NCBI GenBank assembly: GCA_963575745.1
Contig: CAUYUJ010020259.1
Span: 288,230 to 352,229 of the forward strand
Direction of reading: 5' to 3'
DNA from: Prorocentrum cordatum
Taxonomy: Eukaryota; Sar; Dinophyceae; Prorocentrales; Prorocentraceae
Length of the DNA stretch: 64,000 nucleotides
Every line of letters starts with the position of its first letter. The stretch's first letter is position 1. The position numbers were made by a program, and so were the translations under genes. Below, piece by piece: positions 11,531 to 20,570 of the stretch. The notes below the pieces were generated by a model. It worked only from the letters and a program-made list of their open reading frames with translations, searched no databases and was not told where the DNA came from.

Positions 11531-11559
11531 GCGAAAGCGAGAGCGAGAGAGAACGACAG

Positions 11560-11800
11560 CAGGGCCACGAAGGGCACGAAGGAGGCCACGAAGGGCGACA
11601 GCGGGAACACGAAAGGAATGCGTATGGGGCCACGAAGAGCGCGATCGAGCGGGGGCCACGAACTGCAGATCATGCGGGGCAACAGAAGGCAACTATGGGG
11701 CCACTGAGGGTAGCAACTGGGCCACGTAGGACAGTGAGGGGGACAGAAATGGCGACAGCGGGGCCACGAAGGGCATGCACATGGGGCCACAACGGACGCG
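11560..11800. repeat. Degenerate GGCCACGAAGGGC repeats
   Basis: At least eight imperfect copies of GGGGCCACGAAGGGC, spaced 20-60 bp apart. No coding signal. Confidence 0.65.
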
Positions 11801-11859
11801 ACTCCTGGGTGCCTCGGTGTCGGGAGCGCGGCGCTTGGGCAAATTGCAGGAAATTCCAA

Positions 11860-12829
11860 CGCAAGGCCATTCTTCATTAGGTTGCAAGCAAGTCTCCAGC
11901 GAGAGCGCGACTCTAGAGCGCCGGGAGAGCGATTCCTTAATAAATCGATTCCTTAATAAAGTGTAAGGAAGTCCAAGCGAGAGCGCGATTCCTGATAAAT
12001 GCGGAGGAAGTCTCGGGGCGGGAGCGGGGTCCGGCTAAACTGTAAGAAGTCCCATAGGCCGGAGCCGTTGCCATTATTTTCTTCTTCATAATAATTATTG
12101 TTGGGACCCCTGGTGCACGACCCCCCCGCCGCGCATAGGCCGCAGCCTCATTTTCATCATTTTCGTGAGGAAGTCTCAGGCAAAACGGGGGAGTCCGGAT
12201 CCGGTTGTGTTGTTACGATCGGTTTTCCCTTGCAAAAAAAGCTAAAGTGGACATTTCTTGTTCTAACATAACCAAACTTCAAGAATCCCTTGCAACAAAT
12301 AAGGTAAAGTGGACATTCGCGCGCGCAAGACGAAATCCTTCCAAAACCTTAGTTTTCGTAGCGATTTTAACATAACAACATCAAACAACCAATGGTTTTT
12401 CAAAACAAAAATGTCAAAATTTCATCCCGCGCGCTCTTGCGGATTTGTAGGAAACCCAACACTTTTTAATCATTTCTGTCAAACGGGCTTTTGCGAGCAA
12501 CTTTTTCGAACTTCTGCAACAACGGTTGCGCACCTGCCAGGGCCATCATCCCTGTCAAATAATACCATGCGGGACACATTCGTTTTTTCTTCGCGCGCGC
12601 ACGCCGTCGTCGTCGGCCGCGGGGCCCTGAATAGTAGCCACGGTCGTCCGCATGCCACGAAGTGAAGTGTCCGAACGTCATAGGGCGGGAAGCTGGGTGT
12701 GGGTGGTGGCGAAGAGTCGTTTGGAAATTTGGTAGAGCTTGAACCGGCCCCCCCACAAAGTGGGGGTATTGCCCGCCTCCTATGAAAACCCTGGCACTGG
12801 TGAGAACGGTGTGTCCCCACGTGCTAGTA

Positions 12830-12888
<59 letters not shown>

Positions 12889-13120
12889 AACCCGGGGGCC
12901 AGGGGCCCAGTTTGAGCATGAAGATTTTCCCTGTCAAAAAACAGGGTGCGAACGTCGAGGGGCACATTTTGATTGAGAGAAAACAGTGTGCACTGGTGGG
13001 GGGGGTCAACAATAATTATTCTTCAGAAGTGAGAATTCAACAGCAACAGCAACAGCAACAACAACATCAGCAGCACAACAACAGCACAACAACAAGCAGA
13101 ATTCGCGCCGCCGGGTCACA
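11860..13120. other. AT-richer intergenic segment with GTT and CAA/CAG arrays
   Basis: No gene is supported. Visible structure: two copies of a GTAAAGTGGACATT-like motif (12240-12320), direct AGGAAGTC motifs at 11960-12050, a (GTT)n run at 12830-12889, and CAA/CAG repeats at 13040-13100. Base composition is clearly less GC-rich than the flanks. Confidence 0.6.
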
Positions 13121-13189
13121 TTTTCAACCATGCACCCAGGGACAGTGTCGGAAAGCTGGGACCGCCGCAGGAATCAGCAGCTTGTCAAG

Positions 13190-13720
13190 CTGTTGTTGGT
13201 CCTCTATGTGTGGGGGCCTTGTGGTGGGGCCTCTCCTGTGCCTCTTTGCGCATCTTGGGGCCTCTCTGGGCGCCTTGGCCGCCCGACACGCTTGCTCGAA
13301 CGCTCCTGTGCCGTTTGTGAGTCGTCATGGGGCCCTCTTGGGATATTTTAGGGCCCTCTTGGGCTGCCTTGGGTCGTCTGGGGGTTTCTTGGCGCGGGAT
13401 TGGGACATCTTGGGGTCCTCCGAGTCTCACACCAAAGAAGTGCTTGCCAGGAATGCCTGGGAAGCCAAACGCGTGTGAAACAAGTCGATGCTCTCCTGCA
13501 TGGTTTCGGCGGTTGGGCCCTCTCTGGGTGTTCTTGGGCCCTTTTGGGGCCTATCTTGGGCGTCTCGTTCGCCCAGTGGGGCCTTCAGGACCTGTCAGAG
13601 GGTGTCTTTGCTTTGAAGCGTGGTTGCCCGCCCTGGAGGCCTCCTGGCGCCCTGTTGGGCCGTCTTGACGGCATGGTGGGGCCCTGCTGGGTGTCACGGG
13701 CCCCCAGGAGCGGGGGGGGG
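13190..13720 (+). repeat. Family E array (GGCC..CTTGGG units)
   Basis: Dozens of imperfect 10-20 bp units of the form GGGGCCNTCTTGGG. The same degenerate array recurs at 19.6-20.2, 28.2-28.4, 33.2-33.5 and 43.7-44.2 kb, and on the opposite strand at 23.3-23.5 and 31.2-31.7 kb. Open frames through it are compositional artefacts. Confidence 0.75.
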
Positions 13721-14030
13721 TTTGGAGAGGGGCGCGCCCACCCACACCTCTCTGACGCCAGAGCCTATGCCCAGTTGCTTGTCGACATTTCGTGGAGGCC
13801 CGGGCTGCTCTAACCCCCAACCTCAGTTGTCAACGCTGCCGCGTCCAGCGAATTTCGGCTGTTCAGCGCACTTCGGTGGCGTGCCGCGGCAGCGCCCGCG
13901 GCGAGGAAGGGTCTCTTCGTCCCCACAAGCGCCTCGGCTCAAGACGCTAGGCCAAGCCCAAAGAAACCACTGGCGCCACGCCATCCTCATATCGGCGGCG
14001 AGCCCAGGGGGGAATCGAGAAGTGGCGGCT

Positions 14031-14165
14031 TAATCCAGCTTAATCCCGCTAAATCCAGCTTAATCCCGCTTAATGCCACTTAATCCGGTTTAATCCTGCT
14101 TGGTCCGAGGCCCACTCCGGCGCAACAGCTCCCAAATGGGGCTTAATCCTCCTTAATCTTTCCGA
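14031..14165. repeat. CTTAATCC(C/A)G tandem units
   Basis: About ten imperfect 10-12 bp units containing CTTAATCC, ending roughly 70 bp before the start codon of the next gene. Confidence 0.75.
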
Positions 14166-14234
14166 CGAGCACCTCCCAGTAGTTGCCTCCGAACCCCCTT
14201 CGCCCGCCGCCGACCCTAGCAGCCGCCGGGCGCC

Positions 14235-14299
14235 ATGACCGCCCTCAGGCTGATCGCGGCCACGGCCCTGGCCCTTGCGGCGGCGGAGCGAGCCGACAG
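14235..14299 (+). CDS. Exon 1 of a secreted protein: signal peptide
   Basis: ATG at 14235 (context GCGCCATGA) starts MTALRLIAATALALAAAERA, a textbook signal peptide: short basic n-region, hydrophobic Leu/Ala core, small residues before the cleavage site. The frame runs into an AG|GT donor at 14299/14300. Removing 14300-14472 joins codon AG|G and continues as Ser-Glu-Ala-Leu-Ala-Arg. The protein's function cannot be told from this exon. Later + strand exons (16.5, 19.1, 20.7 and 21.5 kb) may belong to the same gene, but that link is inferred from strand and spacing only. Confidence 0.55.
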
Positions 14300-14301
14300 G
14301 T

Positions 14302-14466
14302 TTAAGTCGGGCCCGTCCCTCTACAGGGGGGATGTTCAAAAACAGTCCAAAAATAGCCAGGAGGATTAATTTTTGCGTATTTTTGGGATCGTTTTGGGTT
14401 ATGTTTATAGTATTTTTTATGATTTTTCGCCCACAATCCCCCTGTAGGGGGACACGCCCGACTTAA
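14302..14466. mobile_element. Introner-like TIR element forming an intron
   Basis: A 165-bp element with perfect 11-bp terminal inverted repeats (TTAAGTCGGGC / GCCCGACTTAA), which extend imperfectly inward through CTCTACAGGGGG / CCCCCTGTAGGGG. It is flanked by an 8-bp direct duplication CGACAGGT (14294-14301 and 14467-14474). The duplication contains AG|GT: the first copy supplies the 5' splice site and the second the 3' AG. Splicing 14300-14472 would restore the pre-insertion exon exactly. The interior is AT-rich and non-coding. An 8-bp duplication is typical of hAT-type transposition. A related copy lies at 16091-16239. Confidence 0.8.
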
Positions 14467-14472
14467 CGACAG

Positions 14473-14630
14473 GTCCGAGGCCCTGGCGCGGGCGGCGGCC
14501 CGGGCGGCCCGGCGGGCGGAGGCCCGATCGGAGCGAACGCGCGAGCGACACGCCACTGCTGCAGCGGGCCTCCTCGGAGGCCCGCGCAGGCCGCCCGCTG
14601 CCAACGCTGGGCCCCCCCGCCCCCCGCTCC
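14473..14630 (+). CDS. Exon 2 of the secreted protein (partial)
   Basis: In phase with exon 1 after removal of the introner, the frame encodes an Ala/Arg/Glu-rich segment (SEALARAAARAARRAEARSE) and then a Pro-rich stretch that merges into a CTC microsatellite. The true 3' end of the exon is not visible. The composition could be a low-complexity propeptide, or the exon may end soon after 14530. Confidence 0.4.
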
Positions 14631-14880
14631 CCCCTCCTCCTCCTCCTCCTCTCCTCCTCCTCCTCCTCCTCCTCCTCCTCCTCCCTCCTCCTCCACCTCC
14701 TCCTCCCTCCTCCTCCTCCTCCTCCTCCTCCTCCTCTACCTCCTCCTCCTCCTCCTCCTCCTCCTCCTCCTTCCTCCTCCTCTCTCCCTCCTCCTCCTCA
14801 TCATCCCTCCTCCTCCTCCCCTCCTCCCTCCTCCTCCTCCTCCTCCTCCCTCCCTCCTCCCTCCCTCCTCCTCCTGGCGG
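14630..14880. repeat. (CTC)n array
   Basis: About 250 bp of CTC/CCT units with few interruptions: a pure pyrimidine strand. Confidence 0.9.
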
Positions 14881-14993
14881 CGCCTTCGCGGTGCCCTGGT
14901 CCCCGGCGCGCCGGCGCCGCCCCCTGGCACGCCCCGCGCGCGAGGGACCCGGGGCAACGATGCGGGCAACGTTGTAGCCGAGGCGCCGAAGCA

Positions 14994-15143
14994 CAGCCAG
15001 GTCGCACAGGAAGGATGAGCGGCTTGCCGTACCCTTGCATCCCTGCCCCTTCTCCCCATCCTTGGCAACCTTCGCTGGCGGCCAGCCTGGCCCTCCACAG
15101 CCCTTGCATCCTTATCGTGCGTCCCCATTTCGCGCCTTGACTG
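14994..15143. mobile_element. CAGTCAACCCG-family MITE, diverged copy
   Basis: Shares the internal CCTTGCATCCTTATCGTGCG and CCCATCCTTGGC blocks and the order of the 62410-62584 element. The left end CAGCCAGGTCGCACAGGAAG aligns with CAGTCAACCCGCATAGTAAG, and the right end is TTGACTG. The TA flanks are lost. Confidence 0.6.
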
Positions 15144-15175
15144 GAAGGACCGCTTTGGGCTCGAGGAAGGTCTCT

Positions 15176-15390
15176 CCTTCTCTCTCCCTCTCTCTCTCTC
15201 TCTCCCTCTCTCCCTCTCTCCCTCTCTCCCTCTCTCTCTCTCTCTCTCCCTCTCTCCCTCTCTCTCTCTCCCTCTCTCCCTCTCTCTCTCTCTCTCCCTC
15301 ATCCTCTCCCTCTCCCTCTCTCCCTGTCTTTCTCCCTCTCCCTCCTTTCTCTCTCTCTCTCTCTCTTTTTTCCTCTCTCTCTCTCTCTGG
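15176..15390. repeat. (TC)n / TCCC array
   Basis: About 215 bp of TCTC interspersed with TCCC on a pure pyrimidine strand. Confidence 0.9.
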
Positions 15391-15516
15391 CTTTCGGGCC
15401 GTGCCTCGGGTGTCCGGGTCCGGGGGGCCTGCTCGTGGCCGGGGGCCCGCCGTGGCCAGAAAAGAGCTCCTCCGTGCCTGCTGCCGGGCTCCTGCTCGCA
15501 GGCCTGGGAGGGGGTT

Positions 15517-15665
15517 GGCACCTAAACACCGCTTTCGGCGGGGTGCCTCCACCGAGGGAGGACGATCCCGATCTCGGTTCTCTCGCAGGCCTGGAGGGGT
15601 TGGCACCTAAACACCGATTTCGGCGGTGTGCCTCCACCGAGGGAGGACGATCTCCCGATCTCGGT
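15517..15665. repeat. Tandem duplication of about 80 bp
   Basis: GGCACCTAAACACCG, TGCCTCCACCGAGGGAGGAC and GATCTCGG each appear twice in the same order, starting at 15517 and 15600. No gene is evident. Confidence 0.8.
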
Positions 15666-15854
15666 GATTGGTGGTCCCATTCTGGCTTCCAATGGTGGTC
15701 GAAAGATTACCACCGACACCGAACGTCTGGGATCCTCTTCCCCCTCTGGAGGCAATCCCCTGTGTTGGTGTTGGTGCCGATTTCCAGGCCTCCAATCGTT
15801 GTGCTGGCACGATGGCTGGTACGGGGGTGGACGGGCTCAGGGGGATCGCATCGA

Positions 15855-16035
15855 CCCCATCGCCGATCGACTGGGCGATGCGTTGCCGATTCAGGGTCGA
15901 TGTCCGGCCCCACCGAGCCAGTCCGATAGGGGCCCAACAGCCCACCGCGCACAGGAACGTGTGCGGATCCCGCCATCGGGGGCCTATCGCTGGTCAACTG
16001 GCCGATGCGTCGCCGATTCCGGGTCGATGTCCGCC
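15855..16035. repeat. Direct repeat pair around GGGTCGATGTCCG
   Basis: A block of about 55 bp ending GCCGATTCAGGGTCGATGTC is repeated about 125 bp later as GCCGATTCCGGGTCGATGTC. It may be a decayed tandem unit. The rest of 15670-16085 shows no gene. Confidence 0.6.
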
Positions 16036-16090
16036 CCCCCCCCCGCGCCGGGTTCCTTTGTCGCCCCCCCTCAGTCGTTCCTATCGTTAC

Positions 16091-16239
16091 GTCGGGCATG
16101 TCGCTCTACAGGAAGAGTGTTCAACGATAGTCAACAACCAGTCTGGGGACGATGTTTCGACGATGTCTGGCTATTTTTGAGTGTTTTCGTTGTTTTCCAT
16201 TCTTCTTCCAAAATCCGCCTGTAGGAGGACATGCCCGAC
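16091..16239. mobile_element. Second copy of the introner-family TIR element
   Basis: Perfect 12-bp ends GTCGGGCATGTC / GACATGCCCGAC, followed inward by CTCTACAGGAAGAGTGTTCA. This matches CTCTACAGGGGGGATGTTCA of the 14302 element, with a similar AT-rich interior. The element begins with GT and CTAG follows its right end, so it could act as an intron. No clear target duplication survives. Confidence 0.65.
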
Positions 16240-16498
16240 CTAGTCAGATCCTTCCCCCTCGGGAGAGCGGGGTTTGGGGGGAGAGAGGGGCCCAGCGGCG
16301 CCGAGCCCGAGAGGCCCGCGCGGGCGTTCGAGGGCCTGTGCCTGTGCCGCTCTCTGCTCTTCTGTTGATCACCGAGCGCGTCCCGCGACTCGCAGAGTGA
16401 CTGCTCGCAAGAGGTCCTAAGAACAAGCGCCTGCCTCGATTGTAGGATGGATCGCAAGTCCCCCTCGGCGGACCCGGCCCTTTGCGAGCATTTGCTTT

Positions 16499-16660
16499 AT
16501 GCGAGTAGTGGAGCTCGCTCGTCCTGTCGAGGCGGCGAACGGCACTGCGACCGAGGTCGCGCAGGCCGGCACGGGCGAGTTCCCGTACAACGCCGTCACC
16601 GACTTCCTCGGCGACGACTCCAAGGGGCTGGTGAAGGACCCGGCGGCGCCCACATGGTGA
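16499..16660 (+). CDS. Possible exon, unrecognised
   Basis: One frame reads VELARPVEAANGTATEVAQA, then GEFPYNAVTDFLGDDSKG. This is balanced, non-repetitive, protein-like composition in an area otherwise full of repeats. It contains no recognisable family motif. Its exact splice limits are unknown; a GTGATG donor could lie at 16656. It may be an internal exon of the gene starting at 14235. Confidence 0.35.
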   Translation: MRVVELARPVEAANGTATEVAQAGTGEFPYNAVTDFLGDDSKGLVKDPAAPTW

Positions 16661-16756
16661 TGGGCCAGTTTTCCACCACAACTACCATGGATAGGAGAGG
16701 GGGTAGGAGGAGGAGGATGAGGAGGAGGAGGAGGAGGATGAGGAGGAGGAGGACCA

Positions 16757-17163
16757 CTGTAAACCCAAGAGTCATCAACGATATTGGAGTAAACCCTCCC
16801 TCCAAGCTCCCTCTTCATAGGCCCCTACAACGGCTCACTTCCATTGATGGAACTGCCTCGTTGGAAGACACCCGTTTTGAAGACACTGAAGCGTGCCAAC
16901 ACATTGTTCTCGGGATTCTGACGCCACGGATCAACCTGACGGTTGCGTCGTGACGATCCTGAATCGTACCAGAACGCCATTCCTAGGACTTCAACACAGA
17001 GAACCAACGCAATTGTTGCACCCGGTTAATCCAGAATCCTTCCAAAACACACTTTCTGGTACGTGCATGATGGGAACCTTTGAAACTCTTGCAAACTTGT
17101 AGAACGAATCTGCGCCGCGCTAAGGCGAGAGCCACATTTTGAAGAGGAACCGCCCTCAATCAG

Positions 17164-17218
<55 letters not shown>

Positions 17219-17610
17219 TTTTTGCACATTTTCAAAAACGAATGTGCGCGGCGCTACGGCGAGAGCTACTTTTTGAAAAACTTGTTGAAAACGACCCGCC
17301 CTCAATCCGTGAAGCTCTTGAAACGAATGTGCGCTGTGCTGAGGCGAGAGTCACATTTTGTAGTGCAAATACTAAAAACGAATGTGCGCCGCGCCAAGAC
17401 GAGAGCCACATTTTGAAAACCACCCGCCCTCAATCCGTGAAGCTCTTGCACATATTTAAAACGAATGTGCGCTGCGCTAAAGCAAGAACCACATTTTGAA
17501 AACTACCCGCCCTCAATCCGTGCAACTCTTGCAATTTCTGGAAGCGAATGTGCGCCGCGCTAAGGCGAGAGCCACATTTTGAACTATCTGTGAAACTGTT
17601 GTCAGTTTTT
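16757..17610 (+). repeat. Composite repeat D, copy 1: unique 280-bp head plus tandem units
   Basis: The head (16757-17040) shares order and many 10-20 bp blocks with 23562-23850, such as CTCCCTCCAAG and GAAGCGTGCCA. The tail (17100-17600) has about six units of 75-90 bp with the core GAATGTGCGC...GCGAGAGCCACATTTTGAAA and CCGCCCTCAATCCGTGAAG. A (GT)n run of about 26 units is inserted at 17167-17216. Confidence 0.8.
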
Positions 17611-17714
17611 GAGCTTCAGAGTCACTAATTGTGAGGAGGTCTCAGGCGAAACGCCCGACCCGCACTAAAAGCTGGCCTCGGGGTGCGACAGGGAGAAGTT
17701 ATGTATAAGGAAAG

Positions 17715-18085
17715 GAATGGAGGAGTGGGAGGAGGAGGAGGAGGGGGAGGAGGAGGAGGAGAGGAGGAGGAGGAGGAGGAGGAGGGGAGGAGAGGAGGAG
17801 GAGGAGGAGAGGAGGGAGAGGAGGAGGAGGAGGAGGAGGAGGAGGGAGGAGGGAGGAGGAGGAGGAGGAGGAGGAGGAGAGGAGGAGGAGGGAGGAGGAG
17901 AGGAGGAGGAGGAGGAGGAGTAGGAGGAGGAAGGAGGAGGAGGAGGAGGAGGAGGAGGAAGGAGGAGGAGGAGGAGGAGGAGGAGGAGAATGGGGGAGGA
18001 GGAGGGGGAAGAGGAGGAGGAGGAGAAGGAGGTCCTCCCCATCCTCCGTTCTCCCCCGTCCTACGTATGGTGGTGGTGGTGGTGG
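17715..18085. repeat. (GGA)n array followed by (GGT)n
   Basis: About 330 bp of GGA units on a pure purine strand, then a short GGT run at 18067-18087. Confidence 0.9.
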
Positions 18086-18189
18086 TGGGAGATTGGCCCA
18101 TCAGATGGCGCGAGGGGGAGGCGGCCCTCGCCGAGACGGCAGGCGGGGCTGCTCAAGAGGGCCCTGGGGGCTTGCGGAGGAGGCTCCTT

Positions 18190-18510
18190 GGCATCGGCTG
18201 CGCGCAGGAGGGACCTTGCGCAGGAGTGGCCTCTGGTGCGGGCACACTTCGAAGAAGAAAACACGCCATAAGCATAAACTCGTGGCGCTTCGGGCGGATT
18301 TCTTGGATCCGCGCTGGGCCACCCCGACGGCGCCTCCGGCGCCGCCCCTGGAAGGCTCCGCTCGCCAGGGACGGGGGTCCACCGCAGATCCAAGAAATCC
18401 GCGCGGAGCGCCAAACGATCATGTTTATGCAGTTTTTTCTTCTTCTCACACGGAGGGGGGCCAGATGACCGAGAGGGGCGCGATAGCGGCGGCTTGCGCG
18501 GCTCCGGGGC
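18190..18510. mobile_element. Family B element interrupted by a family C element
   Basis: The left arm (18190-18247: GCAGGAGGGACC...GGAGTGGCCTCTGGTGCGGG) matches the left arm of the B element at 18719. Sequence resuming at 18447 (GCGATAGCGGCGGCTTGCGC) matches the interior of the B copies at 18770 and 62655. The 195-bp insert between them is the family C element. CACAC lies on both sides of the insert (18243-18247 and 18447-18451), probably a target duplication. Confidence 0.6.
18251..18445. mobile_element. Family C MITE, copy 1 (long TIRs)
   Basis: Terminal inverted repeats of about 60 bp begin GAAGAAGAAAA, continue through CATAAGCATAAAC and GGCGCT, and reach GATTTCTTGGATC. The right arm is the reverse complement with few mismatches. 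The centre is a GC palindrome (GGCGCCTCCGGCGCC). Two further copies lie at 35691 and 62821. No coding capacity. Confidence 0.8.
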
Positions 18511-18554
18511 TCAAGAGACGGGGGTCGATGCAGACGGGGGCCAGTCCGAGTCCG

Positions 18555-18690
18555 AGCGCTGGATCTTGCAGGATCCTGCAGAGCCAGGGTTGCATTGACC
18601 CGGGCTTGGGTGCAGGGTCCTGCCTGCAGGATCCAGCAGGATCTTGCAGGATCCTGCAAAGCCTGACTGACCCGGGTCTGGGTTGAGCTG
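18555..18690. repeat. GGATCCTGCAG palindromic minisatellite
   Basis: Repeated GGATC(C/T)TGCAG(G/A) motifs, in both orientations because the motif is partly palindromic. A GACCCGGG(T/C)(C/T)TGGG motif appears twice. Confidence 0.75.
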
Positions 18691-18718
18691 GCCTTTGGGG
18701 AGGCTTGTTGGGATCTGC

Positions 18719-18855
18719 TACGCGTAAGAGTGATCCTTCGCCAGAGTGGCCTTTGGTGCGGGCGCACCGGGGGCGGCGGCTTGCGCGGCTCGGTTTTGAC
18801 CACCCCGACGCCGCGCACCAAAGGATACTCTGGCCCAGGGTCACTCCTGCGTGTA
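18719..18855. mobile_element. Family B MITE, complete copy
   Basis: Inverted arms of about 45 bp: the left arm TACGCGTAAGAGTGATCC...GAGTGGCCTTTGGTGCG is mirrored by a right arm ending CAGGGTCACTCCTGCGTGTA. The loop is GC-rich. Related copies lie at 18190 and 62585. The right end directly abuts the CAGTCGG element. Confidence 0.75.
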
Positions 18856-19008
18856 CAGTCGGCCCAGATTAGCAGGTCGACCCTGCCAGATCAAGGGTAC
18901 CCTCGTGTCCTGTGTCTCGCGACCCATGCCTCTTGCATTCCTGTGGCGCTGTGGCCCTCGGAAGGGTCTTGTGTCCTCTCGCGTGTCCTGTCCAATCGAG
19001 TCCGACTG
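18856..19008. mobile_element. TA-flanked CAGTCGG element
   Basis: The element starts CAGTCGGCCCAGATT and ends AATCGAGTCCGACTG, with TA on each side (18854-18855 and 19009-19010). CAGT ends plus a TA duplication are characteristic of Tc1/mariner-type transposons. At 153 bp with no coding frame, it would be a MITE. Confidence 0.6.
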
Positions 19009-19119
19009 TAGTCGATAGAAGGCGGGCGGGCTTTTCAGGAGTCCCCCCTGTGCCGTGTGAGAGGCCCCGCGGCCTTCTCAGCGGGCGACCTCCCTCGCGC
19101 CACCCCCCTGCGGTGGGCG

Positions 19120-19259
19120 CCGCCGGAAGAGGAGGGCGTGGATCTCGCGGCCCACCTCTCGGGCGAGCTCAACACGCACGCGGGCCAGGCCGTGGGGAAG
19201 GCGGACGAGTACGGCGGCCTCCTGAGGCAGCTCCATTCGGCGACTCCAAAGGGTGTGGT
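19120..19259 (+). CDS. Possible exon, unrecognised
   Basis: One frame gives EEEGVDLAAHLSGELNTHAG, then QAVGKADEYGGLLRQLHSAT. The composition is normal protein-like and amphipathic, with no family recognised. The element at 19262 begins immediately after it, so the 3' limit is unclear. It may be part of the gene spanning 14.2-21.7 kb. Confidence 0.35.
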
Positions 19260-19261
19260 TA

Positions 19262-20420
19262 CAGTCGGGGCGCTGAAGAAGAAACCCTTTTCGTTGGGGA
19301 GGGGCTCGGTGTTCCTTGATTGTTATACAGTTTGCCTTGGGTTTTCCTTTTGTTTTCATGGGAAATCAAAAACGAACTTATGGGAACAAGGGGCCTCGTT
19401 CCTTATTGCGAAGGCCTTACGGCCGTTGCCGCCGACCCTGAAGATGACGAAAGACAACACGAGGGGGGGGGCAGGAGGAGGAGGAGGAGGAGGAGGAGGA
19501 GGAGGCGGAAGGGAGTAGGAGGAGGAAGGGTGAAGGTGGAGGAGGAGGAGGCCTTATGGATGTTGGTTGGGATCTCGTGGTTGACCTCTCGGGGGCGTCT
19601 GGAAGGCAACTTGAAGCCTCTTGGGGGCCGTTGTGGGGCCTCTTGGGGCCTCTTTTGGGCCTCTTGGGGCTTCCGGAGGCCGTCTTCGGCGCATCTTGGG
19701 GGCGTCTTGGCGCCGCTCGGGGGCCTCTTGGGGCCTTTTGGGGGCCTCTTGGGGCTTCCCGGGGGCCTCTTAGGGCGGAAGTCTCGAATTCTCGGTTCCT
19801 CGTCCCCCTCTTGGCCGTTTCTTGGGCCCGTCTTGGGGCCCTATTGGGCCGTCTTGGGCGCCTCTTAGGCTGTCCTGGGGCCTTCTTGGGCCGTCTTGGG
19901 GCCCTCTTGTAGGCCTCTTGGGGCGCTCTTGGGGGCCTCTTGGGGGCCTCTTGGGCCGTCTTGGAGTGTCGGAAAGCCGAAAAGGCGAGAAGGCCAAAAT
20001 CCTTCAAAAACCGATGTAAAATTGACGATTTTGGCGCCTGGGGCCCTCTTGGGTGTGCTCTTGGGGCTCTCTTGGAGCGTCTTGAGGGCCTCTTGGGCCG
20101 TCTTCGGGCCGTCTTGGGCGTCTTGGGGCCATCGTTCGTCGAGTCGAGGCCCTCTTGTACCCTTTTGGGGGTGTCTTCTGTCGCTCTTGGCTCGTCTTGA
20201 AGCTTTTCTGAGCTCCGGGACCCCCCGGGGAGGATGCGTATCTGGGTGGCGACCCCCCCCGGGGACCCCCCCCGGCGACCCCCCCCCCCCGGCGGGGAGG
20301 GTAGGGAGGGGCTTCGCCACGACTCAACTACGACGTTGCTCAATGTCGCTTTGGCTCGCGCGCTCAAGGAGACGGGGAACGACGAAGACGACGAGGGACA
20401 ACGGAGACGGAGACGACGAG

Positions 20421-20480
<60 letters not shown>

Positions 20481-20570
20481 GATCCACGCAAGACGACGAC
20501 ACCGGGATGCGTCTTCCACACGCCGACAGGGTCGGCGGATTTAGGGCTCCTTTGGTCAACGCCCCGACTG
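19262..20570. mobile_element. TA-flanked CAGTCGGGGCG element, 1.3 kb
   Basis: The ends are CAGTCGGGGCGCTGA and TCAACGCCCCGACTG, flanked by TA (19260-19261 and 20571-20572). The first 150 bp match the element at 32126 (TCGTTGGGGAGGGGCTCGGT, GGGGCCTCGTTCCTTA). The interior holds a GGA array, a family E array, C runs and a GAC array, and no transposase. It is a non-autonomous element that has accumulated simple repeats. Confidence 0.65.
19600..20225 (+). repeat. Family E array inside the CAGTCGGGGCG element
   Basis: More than 30 units of the GGGGCCNTCTTGGG type. Near 19975-20035 the array is broken by an AT-richer core containing CCTTCAAAAACC. A similar core (CTTTCAAAAACC) interrupts the array at 43.7-44.2 kb. 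Confidence 0.75.

Noticed and set aside
17100-17600. CRISPR-like array (regular 75-90 bp repeats)
   Set aside because: Units are imperfect, not split into constant repeats and unique spacers, and the genome is clearly eukaryotic.
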